Source: Flavobacteriales bacterium
GTDB lineage: Bacteria > Bacteroidota > Bacteroidia > Flavobacteriales_D > Parvicellaceae
Length of the DNA: 53,687 nucleotides
Assembly (NCBI GenBank): GCA_029251405.1
Contig: JAQXDK010000017.1
Span: forward strand, 1 to 53,687
Direction of reading: 5' to 3'
Part shown: piece after piece, positions 25,814 to 34,093 of the stretch
How the letters are laid out: every line of letters starts with the position of its first letter
Position numbering within the stretch: position 1 is the first letter of the stretch
Notes under the pieces: generated by a model
What the model saw: only the letters and a program-made list of their open reading frames with translations
Database searches by the model: none
Told to the model about the DNA's origin: nothing
Translations under genes and position numbers: made by a program

Positions 25814-26662
25814 TTATTTATTAGGATCGTTAAATGGTCTTCTCAAAACTTTTAACGATTTAGCATCAAAATCTCTCTTATAATTCCATTTAGTTTCTTC
25901 CCATTTAAAGGCGTCAAAACTAAGATCAGTCACGTACCAGTCTGGAAAGTCTTTCAAGTGAGGAGATGAGGGAATCAAATGATCAAATACAATGTAATCA
26001 CTCTTTCTTATTTGATTATGTTTCAAAGACATGTAGGACTTTTTGTTATACTGAAAAATAACTCTTTTTTTAGTTTTTCCATCTGGAAAACTGAATATTG
26101 GGAATCCAAATTCTACGTTATTTTTTTTATTAATGTACATAGATTCTATAATTTTTTTATTGGAGAACATATCATTTCCATCCCATCCTAATAAGGTGTA
26201 AATAATTTTATTTTTTCTTTGATTTGGAATAATTTGATAATAGAGTGCACCAAACCAAGTTTTAGCATCTAAAGAAGCGTATTCGATTTCTGGTATCTGG
26301 CTCTTGTAATCGTTAAGTTTTATTATTTGAAGATTCTTTAGAAGAATCCAACATTCATAATGTTGTTGTTGGTCTGCAAATTGAATATTCCAATTAAAAA
26401 TTCTAAATGCATCGTCTGGGGATTTTTTGGTGCTCATAAAATTTGACAGACTGTCAAAAGGAAAGGTAAAGGCATCTTTGTTTTGAAGTGCTTTTTCTAA
26501 GATTATTTTAAAATCTTCGTTTAGATCCAGACTTTTGGACATTTTTTTTTCAAAATGAACTTTTTCTAATTTTTCTATAAGAACAAGTTCAAGCTCTTCA
26601 ATAGATTGAGAGAAGCAGATGAAAAAAGAGAAAATTAAAAATAAAGCTGTTGTAATTTTCAT
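25814..26662 (-). CDS. Hypothetical secreted protein
   Basis: I do not recognise a named domain. The 282-residue protein has a signal peptide (KITTALFLIFSFFICFSQS), an early helical part (LELVLIEKLEKVHFEKKMSK) and a beta-rich body. Notable stretches are DAFRIFNWNIQFADQQQHYE, WFGALYYQIIPNQ, YTLLGWDGNDMFSNKKIIES and VFDHLIPSSPHLKDFPDWYV, which look like conserved family motifs. It resembles hypothetical proteins I know from other Bacteroidota. It sits between the ferredoxin gene (27 bases upstream) and serC, all leftward, so it may be co-transcribed with the ferredoxin. Confidence 0.75.
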   Translation of the reverse strand: MKITTALFLIFSFFICFSQSIEELELVLIEKLEKVHFEKKMSKSLDLNEDFKIILEKALQNKDAFTFPFDSLSNFMSTKKSPDDAFRIFNWNIQFADQQQHYECWILLKNLQIIKLNDYKSQIPEIEYASLDAKTWFGALYYQIIPNQRKNKIIYTLLGWDGNDMFSNKKIIESMYINKKNNVEFGFPIFSFPDGKTKKRVIFQYNKKSYMSLKHNQIRKSDYIVFDHLIPSSPHLKDFPDWYVTDLSFDAFKWEETKWNYKRDFDAKSLKVLRRPFNDPNK

Positions 26663-26689
26663 TTACTATAAATCTAGTAAAAATGAATC

Positions 26690-27043
26690 TTAGGAATTGT
26701 GTAGACTGTCTTTTTTTTCTAATAAAGAACTTTCTTCTTCTTCCCACTCTTCATCAGGGACACAACAGTCAACAGGACAAACTGCAGCGCACTGAGGTTC
26801 ATCATGGAACCCTTTACATTCGGTACATTTATCAGTTACAATAAAATAAACATCCATATCAACAGGCTCGTTATTAGTATTAGCATCTACTTGTAGTCCA
26901 GAATTTATTCCAGTGTAAGAACCTTTTAAAGAAGTTCCTTGAGAAAATTTCCATTCTGCACCACCTTCGTAAATTGCTGTATTGGGACACTCGGGTTCAC
27001 AAGCTCCACAATTTATACATTCGTCTGTTATTTTTATTGCCAT
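26690..27043 (-). CDS. 2[4Fe-4S] ferredoxin
   Basis: A 117-residue electron carrier. The first motif [12 protein letters not shown] supplies Cys9, 12, 15 and 19. The second, [18 protein letters not shown], supplies Cys73, 76, 85 and 89, with further Cys93 and 94. An insertion of about 40 residues separates the motifs, and an acidic tail ([14 protein letters not shown]) follows. This layout matches the Alvin-type ferredoxins (two clusters with an eight-residue spacer in the second motif). It is divergent from the acyl-CoA reductase gene with only 41 bases between the starts, and has its own TATATTTG element. Its redox partner is not shown by sequence. Confidence 0.93.
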   Translation of the reverse strand: MAIKITDECINCGACEPECPNTAIYEGGAEWKFSQGTSLKGSYTGINSGLQVDANTNNEPVDMDVYFIVTDKCTECKGFHDEPQCAAVCPVDCCVPDEEWEEEESSLLEKKDSLHNS

Positions 27044-27067
27044 TTAAATATGGTTGTTAATTTTGAA

Positions 27068-27075
27068 CAAATATA
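27068..27075 (-). promoter_or_regulatory. TATATTTG -7 element for the ferredoxin gene
   Basis: The minus strand reads TATATTTG, 24 bases before the ferredoxin start, with a TTTG about 22 bases further upstream. That upstream element lies inside the acyl-CoA reductase coding region, so the two divergent promoters must overlap. Confidence 0.6.
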
Positions 27076-27084
27076 ATAGTGTTA

Positions 27085-28140
27085 ATGAAAAAAATAACAA
27101 ACGTTTATCGAAAAGAGGCAATATTACAGTTAGGAAAATTTTTATCATATGTCGATAGTGCTAGTGCTTGGCCAGGTTTTGATTGTGGAGTAAGTGAAAA
27201 TGAGTATTTAGAATTCAAATCGGTAATTAAAAAAGCTTCACAAGTGAATCAATGGTTTACAGAAGAAATGATTTACTTAGCTCTTAAAAATTGGTCATTT
27301 AATCTCTCAGAAAGTAATTTAAAGAAATGGTTATCTAATTATGATCTGCTTGAGAAGCCGAATAAAAATATGTTTATTATATGCGCTGGAAATTTACCTT
27401 TAGTTGGTTTTCACGATATTTTATGCTCTTTAATTTTGGGACTAGATGTACAGATTAAACTTTCTAAAAATGATGATATTTTAATTCCAGCAATTGTACA
27501 CATTTTATCTTTTTTTAATGAAGAATTTAAGAACAAAATAAAAATTATTAAAGATAAACCACTAGCCTTTGACTACGTGATAGCAACTGGAAGTGATAAT
27601 AGCAACAGGTACTTTGAATATTATTTTGGAAAAAAACCGCATATTTTTAGAAAAAATCGAACATCAATTGCGGTTTTAAAGGATGATATAGATGATAATG
27701 ATTTGATAAATTTATCTCACGATGTATTGCAATATTACGGCTTAGGTTGTAGATCTGTTACCAAGCTATATTTGCCAGAAAATTTCAATTTAGACAGACT
27801 TTATAAAAACTTTTATAATTATAAAGATCTTGTTAATCATAATAAATATATGAATAACTATGATTACAATAGATCTGTATATTTATTGGAACAAAAGATT
27901 TTTTTTGATAATGGATTCTTAATACTAAAAGAGGATGATAAATTATTTTCACCTGTAAGCGTTGTAAATTTTGAATTTTATTCAGATATTGAGAGCTTAG
28001 ATAAAAAATTAAAGAACTTGTCAGAAGATATACAGTGTAGAATTGGTGTTGGTGGATTACCTTTTGGAAGCGCACAAAATCCTAATCTTTGGGATTATGC
28101 AGATGGTGTAGATACCCTTAATTTTATCATTAAAAATTAA
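27085..28140 (+). CDS. Acyl-CoA reductase (LuxC family)
   Basis: LuxC-type enzymes reduce acyl-CoA or acyl-ACP to aldehyde with NADPH through a cysteine thioester. The 351-residue protein contains the glycine-rich CAGNLPLVGFHDILCSLILG, the IATGSDNSNRYFEYYFG cofactor region, FRKNRTSIAVL, and the candidate nucleophile cysteine in YYGLGCRSVTKLYLP. The ATG at 27085 is preferred over an in-frame GTG at 27079, because it gives MKKITNVYRKEAI and clears the divergent promoter. It is followed after 5 bases by a carbonic anhydrase gene and faces a ferredoxin gene. No lux genes are present, so light emission is not implied; aldehyde or alcohol lipid synthesis is more likely. Confidence 0.85.
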   Translation: MKKITNVYRKEAILQLGKFLSYVDSASAWPGFDCGVSENEYLEFKSVIKKASQVNQWFTEEMIYLALKNWSFNLSESNLKKWLSNYDLLEKPNKNMFIICAGNLPLVGFHDILCSLILGLDVQIKLSKNDDILIPAIVHILSFFNEEFKNKIKIIKDKPLAFDYVIATGSDNSNRYFEYYFGKKPHIFRKNRTSIAVLKDDIDDNDLINLSHDVLQYYGLGCRSVTKLYLPENFNLDRLYKNFYNYKDLVNHNKYMNNYDYNRSVYLLEQKIFFDNGFLILKEDDKLFSPVSVVNFEFYSDIESLDKKLKNLSEDIQCRIGVGGLPFGSAQNPNLWDYADGVDTLNFIIKN

Positions 28141-28145
28141 AAATT

Positions 28146-28703
28146 ATGAATGTTCAAGAAATCAAAAAAAGATTAATTAGCGGAAACAATAATTATATTG
28201 GAGATAAAGAAAATTTGTCAAGTAATGCTAGTTTGAGAAATGAATTAACTGGTGGTCAATCTCCTTTTGCCATTGTACTTAGTTGTGCAGATTCAAGAGT
28301 AGTTCCAGAAATGATTTTTGACTGTAATATCGGAGAATTATTTGTTGTTAGAGTTGCAGGTAATATTGCTAACAGTAGTTCAATTGCAAGTATTGAATAC
28401 GCAGTTGCACACCTAAATTGTAAAATGATTTTAGTTTTAGGTCATGAAAGTTGTGGAGCAGTTACAGCTGCTGTTAAAGGTGGTGACAACGGCCCCAACC
28501 TTAATCATTTGTGCGGTCATATTTCAGCTGCTGTTAAAATGGGTGAAGGAAAAGAATTGAGTGATGTCATTAAAATTAATGCTGCCAATAATGCAAAATC
28601 AATGGTGGAAAATAGTGAGATTTTAAAAAATGCTGTAAATAATTCAGGGTTGGTAATAGAATCTGGATATTATAATTTAGGATCTGGGAAAGTAGACTTT
28701 TAA
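28146..28703 (+). CDS. Beta-class carbonic anhydrase
   Basis: It interconverts CO2 and bicarbonate at a zinc ion. The 185-residue protein has the zinc and catalytic residues of the beta class: Cys and Asp in SCADSRVVPE (~47-56), then His and Cys in LGHESCGAV (~99-107). The GNIANSSSIASIEYAV segment is also typical. There is no signal peptide, so it is cytosolic. It begins 5 bases after the acyl-CoA reductase stop, indicating co-transcription. A bicarbonate supply for biotin-dependent acyl-CoA carboxylases would be one reason for the pairing (inference). Confidence 0.94.
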   Translation: MNVQEIKKRLISGNNNYIGDKENLSSNASLRNELTGGQSPFAIVLSCADSRVVPEMIFDCNIGELFVVRVAGNIANSSSIASIEYAVAHLNCKMILVLGHESCGAVTAAVKGGDNGPNLNHLCGHISAAVKMGEGKELSDVIKINAANNAKSMVENSEILKNAVNNSGLVIESGYYNLGSGKVDF

Positions 28704-28706
28704 TAT

Positions 28707-29213
28707 CTACTCGAGGTAAATAGATATATCATTTTTTAAAATTTCTACATTAATGTGTTCTTGAATAGTTGTTGAGAGAGTTAATCCAACCCAGTCAGCT
28801 TTAATAGGGAAATTTCGGTGTCGTCTATCGACAAGTACGACCGTATTCATTTTTTTTATGTCTTTAGAAACTATATAAGATGCAGCGTGCATTAATGTTT
28901 TACCAGAATTTAATACGTCATCCACTAAAATCACTTTCTTATTTCCAAAAGATAGATTTGGTGATATGGTAACATTTTCTTTTAGGGGATTTCGTTTATT
29001 TATTGTAAGTTCCATTAAATTGATAGTAGATTTTGGTAAATCTCTTTGCACAAGTTTTGCAATTTTCCCAGCTAACAAAAAGCCATTTTTACTAATACCG
29101 ACAATTAATAATTCCTTATCCTCGTAATATTCTTCAATAATTTGAAAAGCTATTCTTGCAATTTTCTTTTCAACATCATCATTATTTAGTATAGTAGTTC
29201 TTAATTTCTCCAT
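28707..29213 (-). CDS. Phosphoribosyltransferase domain protein (PyrR/Hpt-like)
   Basis: The 168-residue type I PRTase fold has the PRPP-binding motif VILVDDVLNSGKT at 94-106. The N-terminal region VGISKNGFLLAGKIAKLVQR carries the PPi-loop type segment, and a late VLVDRRHRNFPIKADWVGL part resembles PyrR and hypoxanthine PRTases. PyrR can be a uracil PRTase or pyr operon attenuator; no pyr genes are nearby. It is the last gene of a five-gene leftward unit, 9 bases after the TonB receptor stop. The substrate base is undetermined. Confidence 0.85.
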   Translation of the reverse strand: MEKLRTTILNNDDVEKKIARIAFQIIEEYYEDKELLIVGISKNGFLLAGKIAKLVQRDLPKSTINLMELTINKRNPLKENVTISPNLSFGNKKVILVDDVLNSGKTLMHAASYIVSKDIKKMNTVVLVDRRHRNFPIKADWVGLTLSTTIQEHINVEILKNDISIYLE

Positions 29214-29222
29214 CTGCTTTGC

Positions 29223-31874
29223 TTAAAATCTTGCTACCAATTTAAGATTTAATCTTCTTGTAGTTAAAAAACTTGGTATGGAATATTGTCTTCCACTAAC
29301 GTCTCTAATCCAGGTGTAATTGGTTGTATTAGAAATGTCAAGTAAATTAAAAACTTCAAAAGCTATCCATAGGGATTTTATCTTCTTTAATACAGATTTT
29401 TCGTCAAATTCTGATTTATTGGTTTCGTTGTTAATAAGATCTTTTGAAAACCCAATATCCACTCTTTTGTAAAAATTAGATCTAAGAGTATCAGAGTATC
29501 TTTGATTTCCTGGTGGGCCGTAGGGAAGTCTAGATCCAATTAGTATGTTAATATTAACTTTCATATTGCTCCATTTTATTTTTTCAGTATCCCATTCGTC
29601 TGGCATTTGATCTTGAAAAAACATAGAAAAAGACAATCTTTGGTCAGTTGGTCTTGGTATAAATCCAGGTTCGTAACGAATGCTATCGCTTCTGTTCTGA
29701 TCGATGGTAAATCCAGGTATAATTTTTTCACCACCTTGATTAAAATATTCGTAGTAAAAGTCATTTGAAATATCTTCTTTTGTTTGAAGCCAGCTCAATG
29801 AAGCGTAAGATTGTATCCCTTTAACAAATTCACCATTTATTTTTAAATCTACTCCTCTTGCAAATCCAGAAGCTAAATTGTCGCCATAGTAATTAACTCT
29901 TACATTTTCAATCTCATATGGAATGATGTCTTCTAAAAATTTATAATAAATCTCACTTCCCAATTTAAATTTTCTATCCCACATATTGAAAATAAAATCT
30001 CCACCTGCTACAATATGAATGGATTTTTGTGCTCTAATCATTGGATTTAATTCTCCGTTTAAAAACCTTGCAGCACGGTAAAAAGGAGGTTGATAATAAT
30101 ATCCACTTGCGAGTCTTAGAGTAATGTTTTTTCTTATTAATTGATTGTTTTCTAACTTATAGAATGCAGGCCTCCATTTTAGATTAATTCTTGGAGAAAG
30201 CACGTTTTGATTGTTGTAAGTCCAATAATGAGATCTAACACCAATTGTTGCAGTGAAATAATTCATTGATGAAAATGTTGTGTCAAAAGTTGTTAAACTG
30301 TCAATGGTAAATTTTAGATGTATAATTTTTTCACTATTAAATTTGAATCTGTGTTGAATGAAGGCGGTTACACGAGAAGAGTTAATGTTGTTATTAGCTT
30401 TAATAAATTTACTTAAATGCAATTCTTGATACGGAATATTGTTCGAATTTTGATATCCAACGCTGTCCAAAACACGCGGAGTGTTGAATCTTGCAGAATC
30501 TAAATAGTTCCATTCTTTTATAGTATTATTGACACTCTCAGATTGTAATTTTAATCCCCAGTTAGTTTTATTTTTTCCAGTATTAAAACTCCCCTTATGA
30601 TAAAGATTAATAACATTTGCCCGCAATTCATTTCTTGCATGATTTAAAAATGCACCAACTCCTCTATTATAAGCAACATCTCCGTATTGGCTACTACTTA
30701 AATCGCGTTCTAATTCGTCCAATCTATACTCTCCTAGTAAATCAAAATACTCAGTTTCATTGGTGTTGAAAGTTGAAATAAAATAATTTAACGATAGTTT
30801 TTCTGTTGTTTGGTGTTGAAGCGACAATGCACCCATGTAAGTTTTGTATTGTGTATTTTCCTGACCTTCGTAGTAAACTGTAAATCTTAAAGCTTCGTTA
30901 ATGCTTCCAAAATTTGTTTCTCTATTTTCTGGTTTAACGGAAAATAAATTATTGGCTGCTGTTCCAAAAACAGTAAATTTTAATTTTTCTGTTAAATTGA
31001 AATTCATAATACCTTGAATATCGGTAAAACTAGGTTTGTACTCTCCTTTGGTATCTAAGGCTCCAAGCAAGTAAGCATTGGTCCGATGTCTAAATCCAAC
31101 ATTGTAATTAAATAATGAGCTTGGTCTATCTCCAAACTGTAATTGTGCACCTAAAAGACTGGTAGAAATATGGGCTTCAAAAGTTTCGGGTTCTCTGTAA
31201 GAAATGTCTAAAACACTAGATAGTTTATCTCCATACTTAGCATCAAATCCGCCTGCAGAGAATAAAATATTATCAATCATGGCAGGGTTAATAAAACTGA
31301 GTCCTTCTTGTTGACCAGACCTGGCTAAAAAAGGTCTGTAAACTTCGATGCCGTTTACATAAATTAAATTTTCATCAAAATTACCTCCTCTAACACTAAA
31401 TCCGCTTGATAATTCATTGTTTTGACGTACTCCAAATCCAACAGATGAAAGTAAACCTTCTATGTTACCACTTGGTAAAGCAATATTTGCTGCATTTATA
31501 GTTGGTAGTATTTCGGTGGGGGAGCTCCCCGGATCTACATACTCAACATCCAGTGTTTTTAATACTTTATTTCGCATTTTAATATTAATGAGAGTGTCCT
31601 TATTAATATTTATTGTTTTAGATATTTTTTTAAAGTTTACGTGAGATATAACAATTTTAATTCTACCATTTTCAATAGTATTTAAATGAAACTCTCCTTT
31701 TTTATTGGAGGATGTTCCAGTTGATTTCCCCAGAATTCTTATGTTGGCATTGTCAATTGCTGAACCGTTAGAAGAAGTTATTGTACCACTAATTTTAGTG
31801 CTTTCCTGTCCTTGATAAGTTAAGGAAACCAAAAAAAATAAAAAAAGGAAACGGTATTTTTTAAACGGTATCAT
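29223..31874 (-). CDS. TonB-dependent outer membrane receptor
   Basis: The 883-residue protein has a signal peptide (PFKKYRFLFLFFLVSLTYQG). A carboxypeptidase-regulatory-like domain (~25-105) is followed by a plug domain (~110-235) with GLLSSVGFGVRQNNELSSGF, RGGNFDENLIYVNGIEVYRP and GGFDAKYGDKLSSVLDISY. A 22-strand barrel then ends RRLNLKLVARF with the terminal aromatic residue. Such receptors take up metal chelates or other ligands using TonB energy. Its start overlaps the stop of the upstream exported protein gene by four bases (ATGA), and the gene two upstream encodes a ZIP metal transporter. A metal substrate is therefore a reasonable inference, not a demonstrated one. Confidence 0.93.
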   Translation of the reverse strand: MIPFKKYRFLFLFFLVSLTYQGQESTKISGTITSSNGSAIDNANIRILGKSTGTSSNKKGEFHLNTIENGRIKIVISHVNFKKISKTININKDTLINIKMRNKVLKTLDVEYVDPGSSPTEILPTINAANIALPSGNIEGLLSSVGFGVRQNNELSSGFSVRGGNFDENLIYVNGIEVYRPFLARSGQQEGLSFINPAMIDNILFSAGGFDAKYGDKLSSVLDISYREPETFEAHISTSLLGAQLQFGDRPSSLFNYNVGFRHRTNAYLLGALDTKGEYKPSFTDIQGIMNFNLTEKLKFTVFGTAANNLFSVKPENRETNFGSINEALRFTVYYEGQENTQYKTYMGALSLQHQTTEKLSLNYFISTFNTNETEYFDLLGEYRLDELERDLSSSQYGDVAYNRGVGAFLNHARNELRANVINLYHKGSFNTGKNKTNWGLKLQSESVNNTIKEWNYLDSARFNTPRVLDSVGYQNSNNIPYQELHLSKFIKANNNINSSRVTAFIQHRFKFNSEKIIHLKFTIDSLTTFDTTFSSMNYFTATIGVRSHYWTYNNQNVLSPRINLKWRPAFYKLENNQLIRKNITLRLASGYYYQPPFYRAARFLNGELNPMIRAQKSIHIVAGGDFIFNMWDRKFKLGSEIYYKFLEDIIPYEIENVRVNYYGDNLASGFARGVDLKINGEFVKGIQSYASLSWLQTKEDISNDFYYEYFNQGGEKIIPGFTIDQNRSDSIRYEPGFIPRPTDQRLSFSMFFQDQMPDEWDTEKIKWSNMKVNINILIGSRLPYGPPGNQRYSDTLRSNFYKRVDIGFSKDLINNETNKSEFDEKSVLKKIKSLWIAFEVFNLLDISNTTNYTWIRDVSGRQYSIPSFLTTRRLNLKLVARF

Positions 31875-32518
31875 TTATTATTTTTGAAATCTCCTCTTTT
31901 CCAAGCTTTAATAAATTGGGACCAAGCAACTGGATTTAACAAGCTAATTGGTGCATATTGTCCAGCATAATACAATTTACTTTGAATTTGTTGTTGTTGC
32001 CATTTAAAGTTCAGAGCACCATCCATTGGGGTAAATTGCATCCTTTCATTTAATTTTTCTCTTTCTAAATTATTCATAGCTCTTTTGTAATCGTCATTAG
32101 GAATTGGTGTTTCTACAAATGCTTTTGCAAACTGCTCCCTAGATGGCCAAGGATATATAACGGCAGCTTTTAACATAATAGTATCTTCGTACATTATTTG
32201 AATTAAGGAGTATTTATTTGTTGTAAGTGTATCTGGAATGGTAAAATAGGACTTTTTATATCCAACACTACTAAACACGATTGTATCTCCTTTTTCGGCT
32301 ACAAAAGAGAAATATCCAAAATAATCAGAAATAGTCCCTCGATTTGATTCCTTATTTATAACACTGCAATAGGGGACTGGTAATAAGCTGTCTTGAGATA
32401 CTATTACTCCACTAAATTGTATATAGCTTTCATCTTTCTGAGCTGTAATTTTTAAACTAATTAAAATTAGAAAAGAAATAAAGATAAGATTATGATATGT
32501 ATTTTTCGGGTGTTTGAT
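31871..32518 (-). CDS. Exported carboxypeptidase-regulatory-like domain protein with apparent ATC start
   Basis: The frame is open from the TGA at 31871 up to a TAA at 32534-32536. It encodes a signal peptide (KNTYHNLIFISFLILISLK, then ITAQ), a complete carboxypeptidase-regulatory-like beta sandwich (QFSGVIVSQDSLLPVPYCSV through TIVFSSVGYKKSYFTIP) and a ~110-residue helical/beta tail ending FKNNK. There is no ATG, GTG or TTG before the signal peptide. The best start is ATC at 32518, one base after the ZIP gene's TAA, giving 215 residues. A GTG at 32278 would delete the signal peptide and half the domain, so I reject it. Either ATC is used by termination-reinitiation, or the base at 32516 is a mutation or sequence error (ATG to ATC). 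It is co-transcribed with the TonB receptor downstream. Confidence 0.78.
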   Translation of the reverse strand: MKHPKNTYHNLIFISFLILISLKITAQKDESYIQFSGVIVSQDSLLPVPYCSVINKESNRGTISDYFGYFSFVAEKGDTIVFSSVGYKKSYFTIPDTLTTNKYSLIQIMYEDTIMLKAAVIYPWPSREQFAKAFVETPIPNDDYKRAMNNLEREKLNERMQFTPMDGALNFKWQQQQIQSKLYYAGQYAPISLLNPVAWSQFIKAWKRGDFKNNK

Positions 32519-32519
32519 G

Positions 32520-33251
32520 TTAAAAACTAAAAATTAAAATACCAGTAATAATTCCTCCAAAAATGGTTAATAAATTTTTAAATTTTCCAGAAGAACCATG
32601 ATGATCTTCAAATATTAATAAAGTGGTGATATGTAATAACATACCTGTTGAAATTGCCAAAAAATTATTGGACCATTCGCTGAAAAAACTACTTTCAACT
32701 AAGTATTCTCCAAAAAAGGCTCCTGAAGGACTAGAAATAGCGAATAATAGCAAAAAAATTATTTTTCTTTTAAAACTAGAATTGATACTGTTTAAAAAAA
32801 TGATAAGTACAGCAGCAATTGGCAATTTATGTATCAAAATTGCTGTTAGATAAACCCAAGAAAAAGAATCAAAACTTGTTACGTGACTATGATTTAAATC
32901 TTCGAGAGTATTTACAGGTATTCCTTCGATAAATGAGTGTATGGATAGACCAATGAATATTACAAAAAGCTCTTTACTAGAAATCTTACCATGAATATGA
33001 ACATGTCCATGTTCTATTCCTTTTGAAAGTAACTCCAAAAGTATTTGAAGAATAAATCCAATCAATAAAAAATATCCAAGACGATGGTTGTGCATGGAAA
33101 AAATCTCGGGTAATATATGGCTGCAAATCAGTGTTAAAACGATTGCTACACTAAAAGAAATAATAGATTGTTTGTACTTTTCTAACTTTGTAGAAACCAG
33201 CTCTGTTAATAACCCAGTAAATAATACCCCGAAAAATAAAACTGCTGTCAT
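32520..33251 (-). CDS. ZIP family metal transporter
   Basis: The 243-residue inner membrane protein has about eight membrane helices. A His-rich loop, IEHGHVHIHGK, lies between helices 3 and 4. The helix 4 metal-binding motif is HSFIEGIPVN, and the helix 5 motif is HKLPIAAVL. ZIP proteins import Zn2+ or other divalent metals into the cytosol. The start overlaps the methyltransferase stop by four bases. The downstream genes encode an exported carboxypeptidase-regulatory protein and a TonB receptor, so the operon could move a metal across both membranes. Metal specificity is not readable. Confidence 0.9.
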   Translation of the reverse strand: MTAVLFFGVLFTGLLTELVSTKLEKYKQSIISFSVAIVLTLICSHILPEIFSMHNHRLGYFLLIGFILQILLELLSKGIEHGHVHIHGKISSKELFVIFIGLSIHSFIEGIPVNTLEDLNHSHVTSFDSFSWVYLTAILIHKLPIAAVLIIFLNSINSSFKRKIIFLLLFAISSPSGAFFGEYLVESSFFSEWSNNFLAISTGMLLHITTLLIFEDHHGSSGKFKNLLTIFGGIITGILIFSF

Positions 33252-33991
33252 GTGTTAGTTTTTTTTGCAACTAAAATTAACCTGCTACTGCCTTCACTAT
33301 AGGAGTTCATGTTATAATCACCAAACGAAGATATGAGTTCAAACCCAGTTTTTTTAAACATTTCAATAAAATTATTTAAGTCAAATAATTGTACTTTTTC
33401 CTGGTAATTAAAAGCCTTCTCCCCATCTGTTATTTTTATTTTTTTTACAACGTAATTATCAATTATACTTTTATTTAATTCGAAATTAACATTGTCTATT
33501 GTTTTGGTTTCGTTTGAATTATTTATTGATTTTAAGATTTTTTTAGCATTTAGAAAATCTATGATTAATAAACCATCTTTTAGAAGGTGCTTATTGCATT
33601 GATTTAGAACTTTTAAATTATCGGATAAATTTTCAAAATATCCAAAACTTGTAAATAAGTTAAAAATATAACCATAGGATTTTCCCATTTCAAAATCACG
33701 CATATCTGAAATGTGAAAGTTTTGATTTGAAGATTTATTTTTATTGGCAAAATCAATACTTTCTTTAGAAATATCTATCCCTTCTAATGTTTTGAAAAAC
33801 TTACTTAAAGTGTTGGCATGTCTTCCTTTACCACAGCCAAGATCTAATACGTTTTTTTCAGGATCTAAAATTAAGTTATTTACCAATTGTTTTATAAAAT
33901 TATTGGCCTCTGCTTGACTTCTGTCTTTGTACAGGATGTGATAATATTTGGAATCAAACCAATTTATAAACCATTCATTTGTCTTGTTCAT
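33248..33991 (-). CDS. Class I SAM-dependent methyltransferase
   Basis: The 247-residue Rossmann-fold methyltransferase has motif I VLDLGCGKG at 48-56 and the acidic loop LEGIDISKESIDFA. FHISDMRDF follows (motif II region), then a post-I aromatic segment YIFNLFTSFGYFE. The substrate is unknown; small-molecule methyltransferases of this type are numerous. It is the first gene of the five-gene leftward operon and is preceded by a TAGATTTG promoter element. A four-base ATGA overlap joins it to the ZIP gene. Confidence 0.88.
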   Translation of the reverse strand: MNKTNEWFINWFDSKYYHILYKDRSQAEANNFIKQLVNNLILDPEKNVLDLGCGKGRHANTLSKFFKTLEGIDISKESIDFANKNKSSNQNFHISDMRDFEMGKSYGYIFNLFTSFGYFENLSDNLKVLNQCNKHLLKDGLLIIDFLNAKKILKSINNSNETKTIDNVNFELNKSIIDNYVVKKIKITDGEKAFNYQEKVQLFDLNNFIEMFKKTGFELISSFGDYNMNSYSEGSSRLILVAKKTNT

Positions 33992-34010
33992 TCAATAAAA
34001 AAATATTTCA

Positions 34011-34018
34011 CAAATCTA
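34011..34018 (-). promoter_or_regulatory. TAGATTTG -7 element for the methyltransferase-ZIP-TonB operon
   Basis: The minus strand reads TAGATTTG (TAnnTTTG) 19 bases ahead of the methyltransferase start at 33991. It lies back to back with the rightward siaBC promoter. Confidence 0.55.
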
Positions 34019-34050
34019 ACACTTAATTTATTTGTGAAAGGTTTTATTTT

Positions 34051-34083
34051 TTTGTTTATAATGAGAAGTATTTATTATATTTG
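34051..34083 (+). promoter_or_regulatory. Bacteroidota-type promoter of siaB-siaC
   Basis: TTTG at 34051-34054 and TATATTTG at 34076-34083 are separated by 21 bases, a close match to the Bacteroidota -33/-7 consensus. Transcription should start near 34088-34090, leaving at most a handful of bases before the ATG at 34094. The siaB message is therefore probably leaderless. Confidence 0.72.
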
Positions 34084-34093
34084 TTACAGTTAT

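Noticed and set aside
27079-27081. GTG start for the acyl-CoA reductase
   Set aside because: ATG six bases later gives a normal N-terminus and leaves more room for the divergent promoter.
32276-32278. GTG as start of a 135-residue protein upstream of the TonB receptor
   Set aside because: The frame upstream encodes a signal peptide and the first half of a carboxypeptidase-regulatory domain, so GTG is an internal valine codon.
33887-34093. In-frame upstream extension of siaB giving a 255-residue protein with a hydrophobic N-terminus
   Set aside because: The extension runs antisense through the methyltransferase start and across both promoters. The SiaB family begins at MATSTFDLYN (34094), directly after a consensus promoter.
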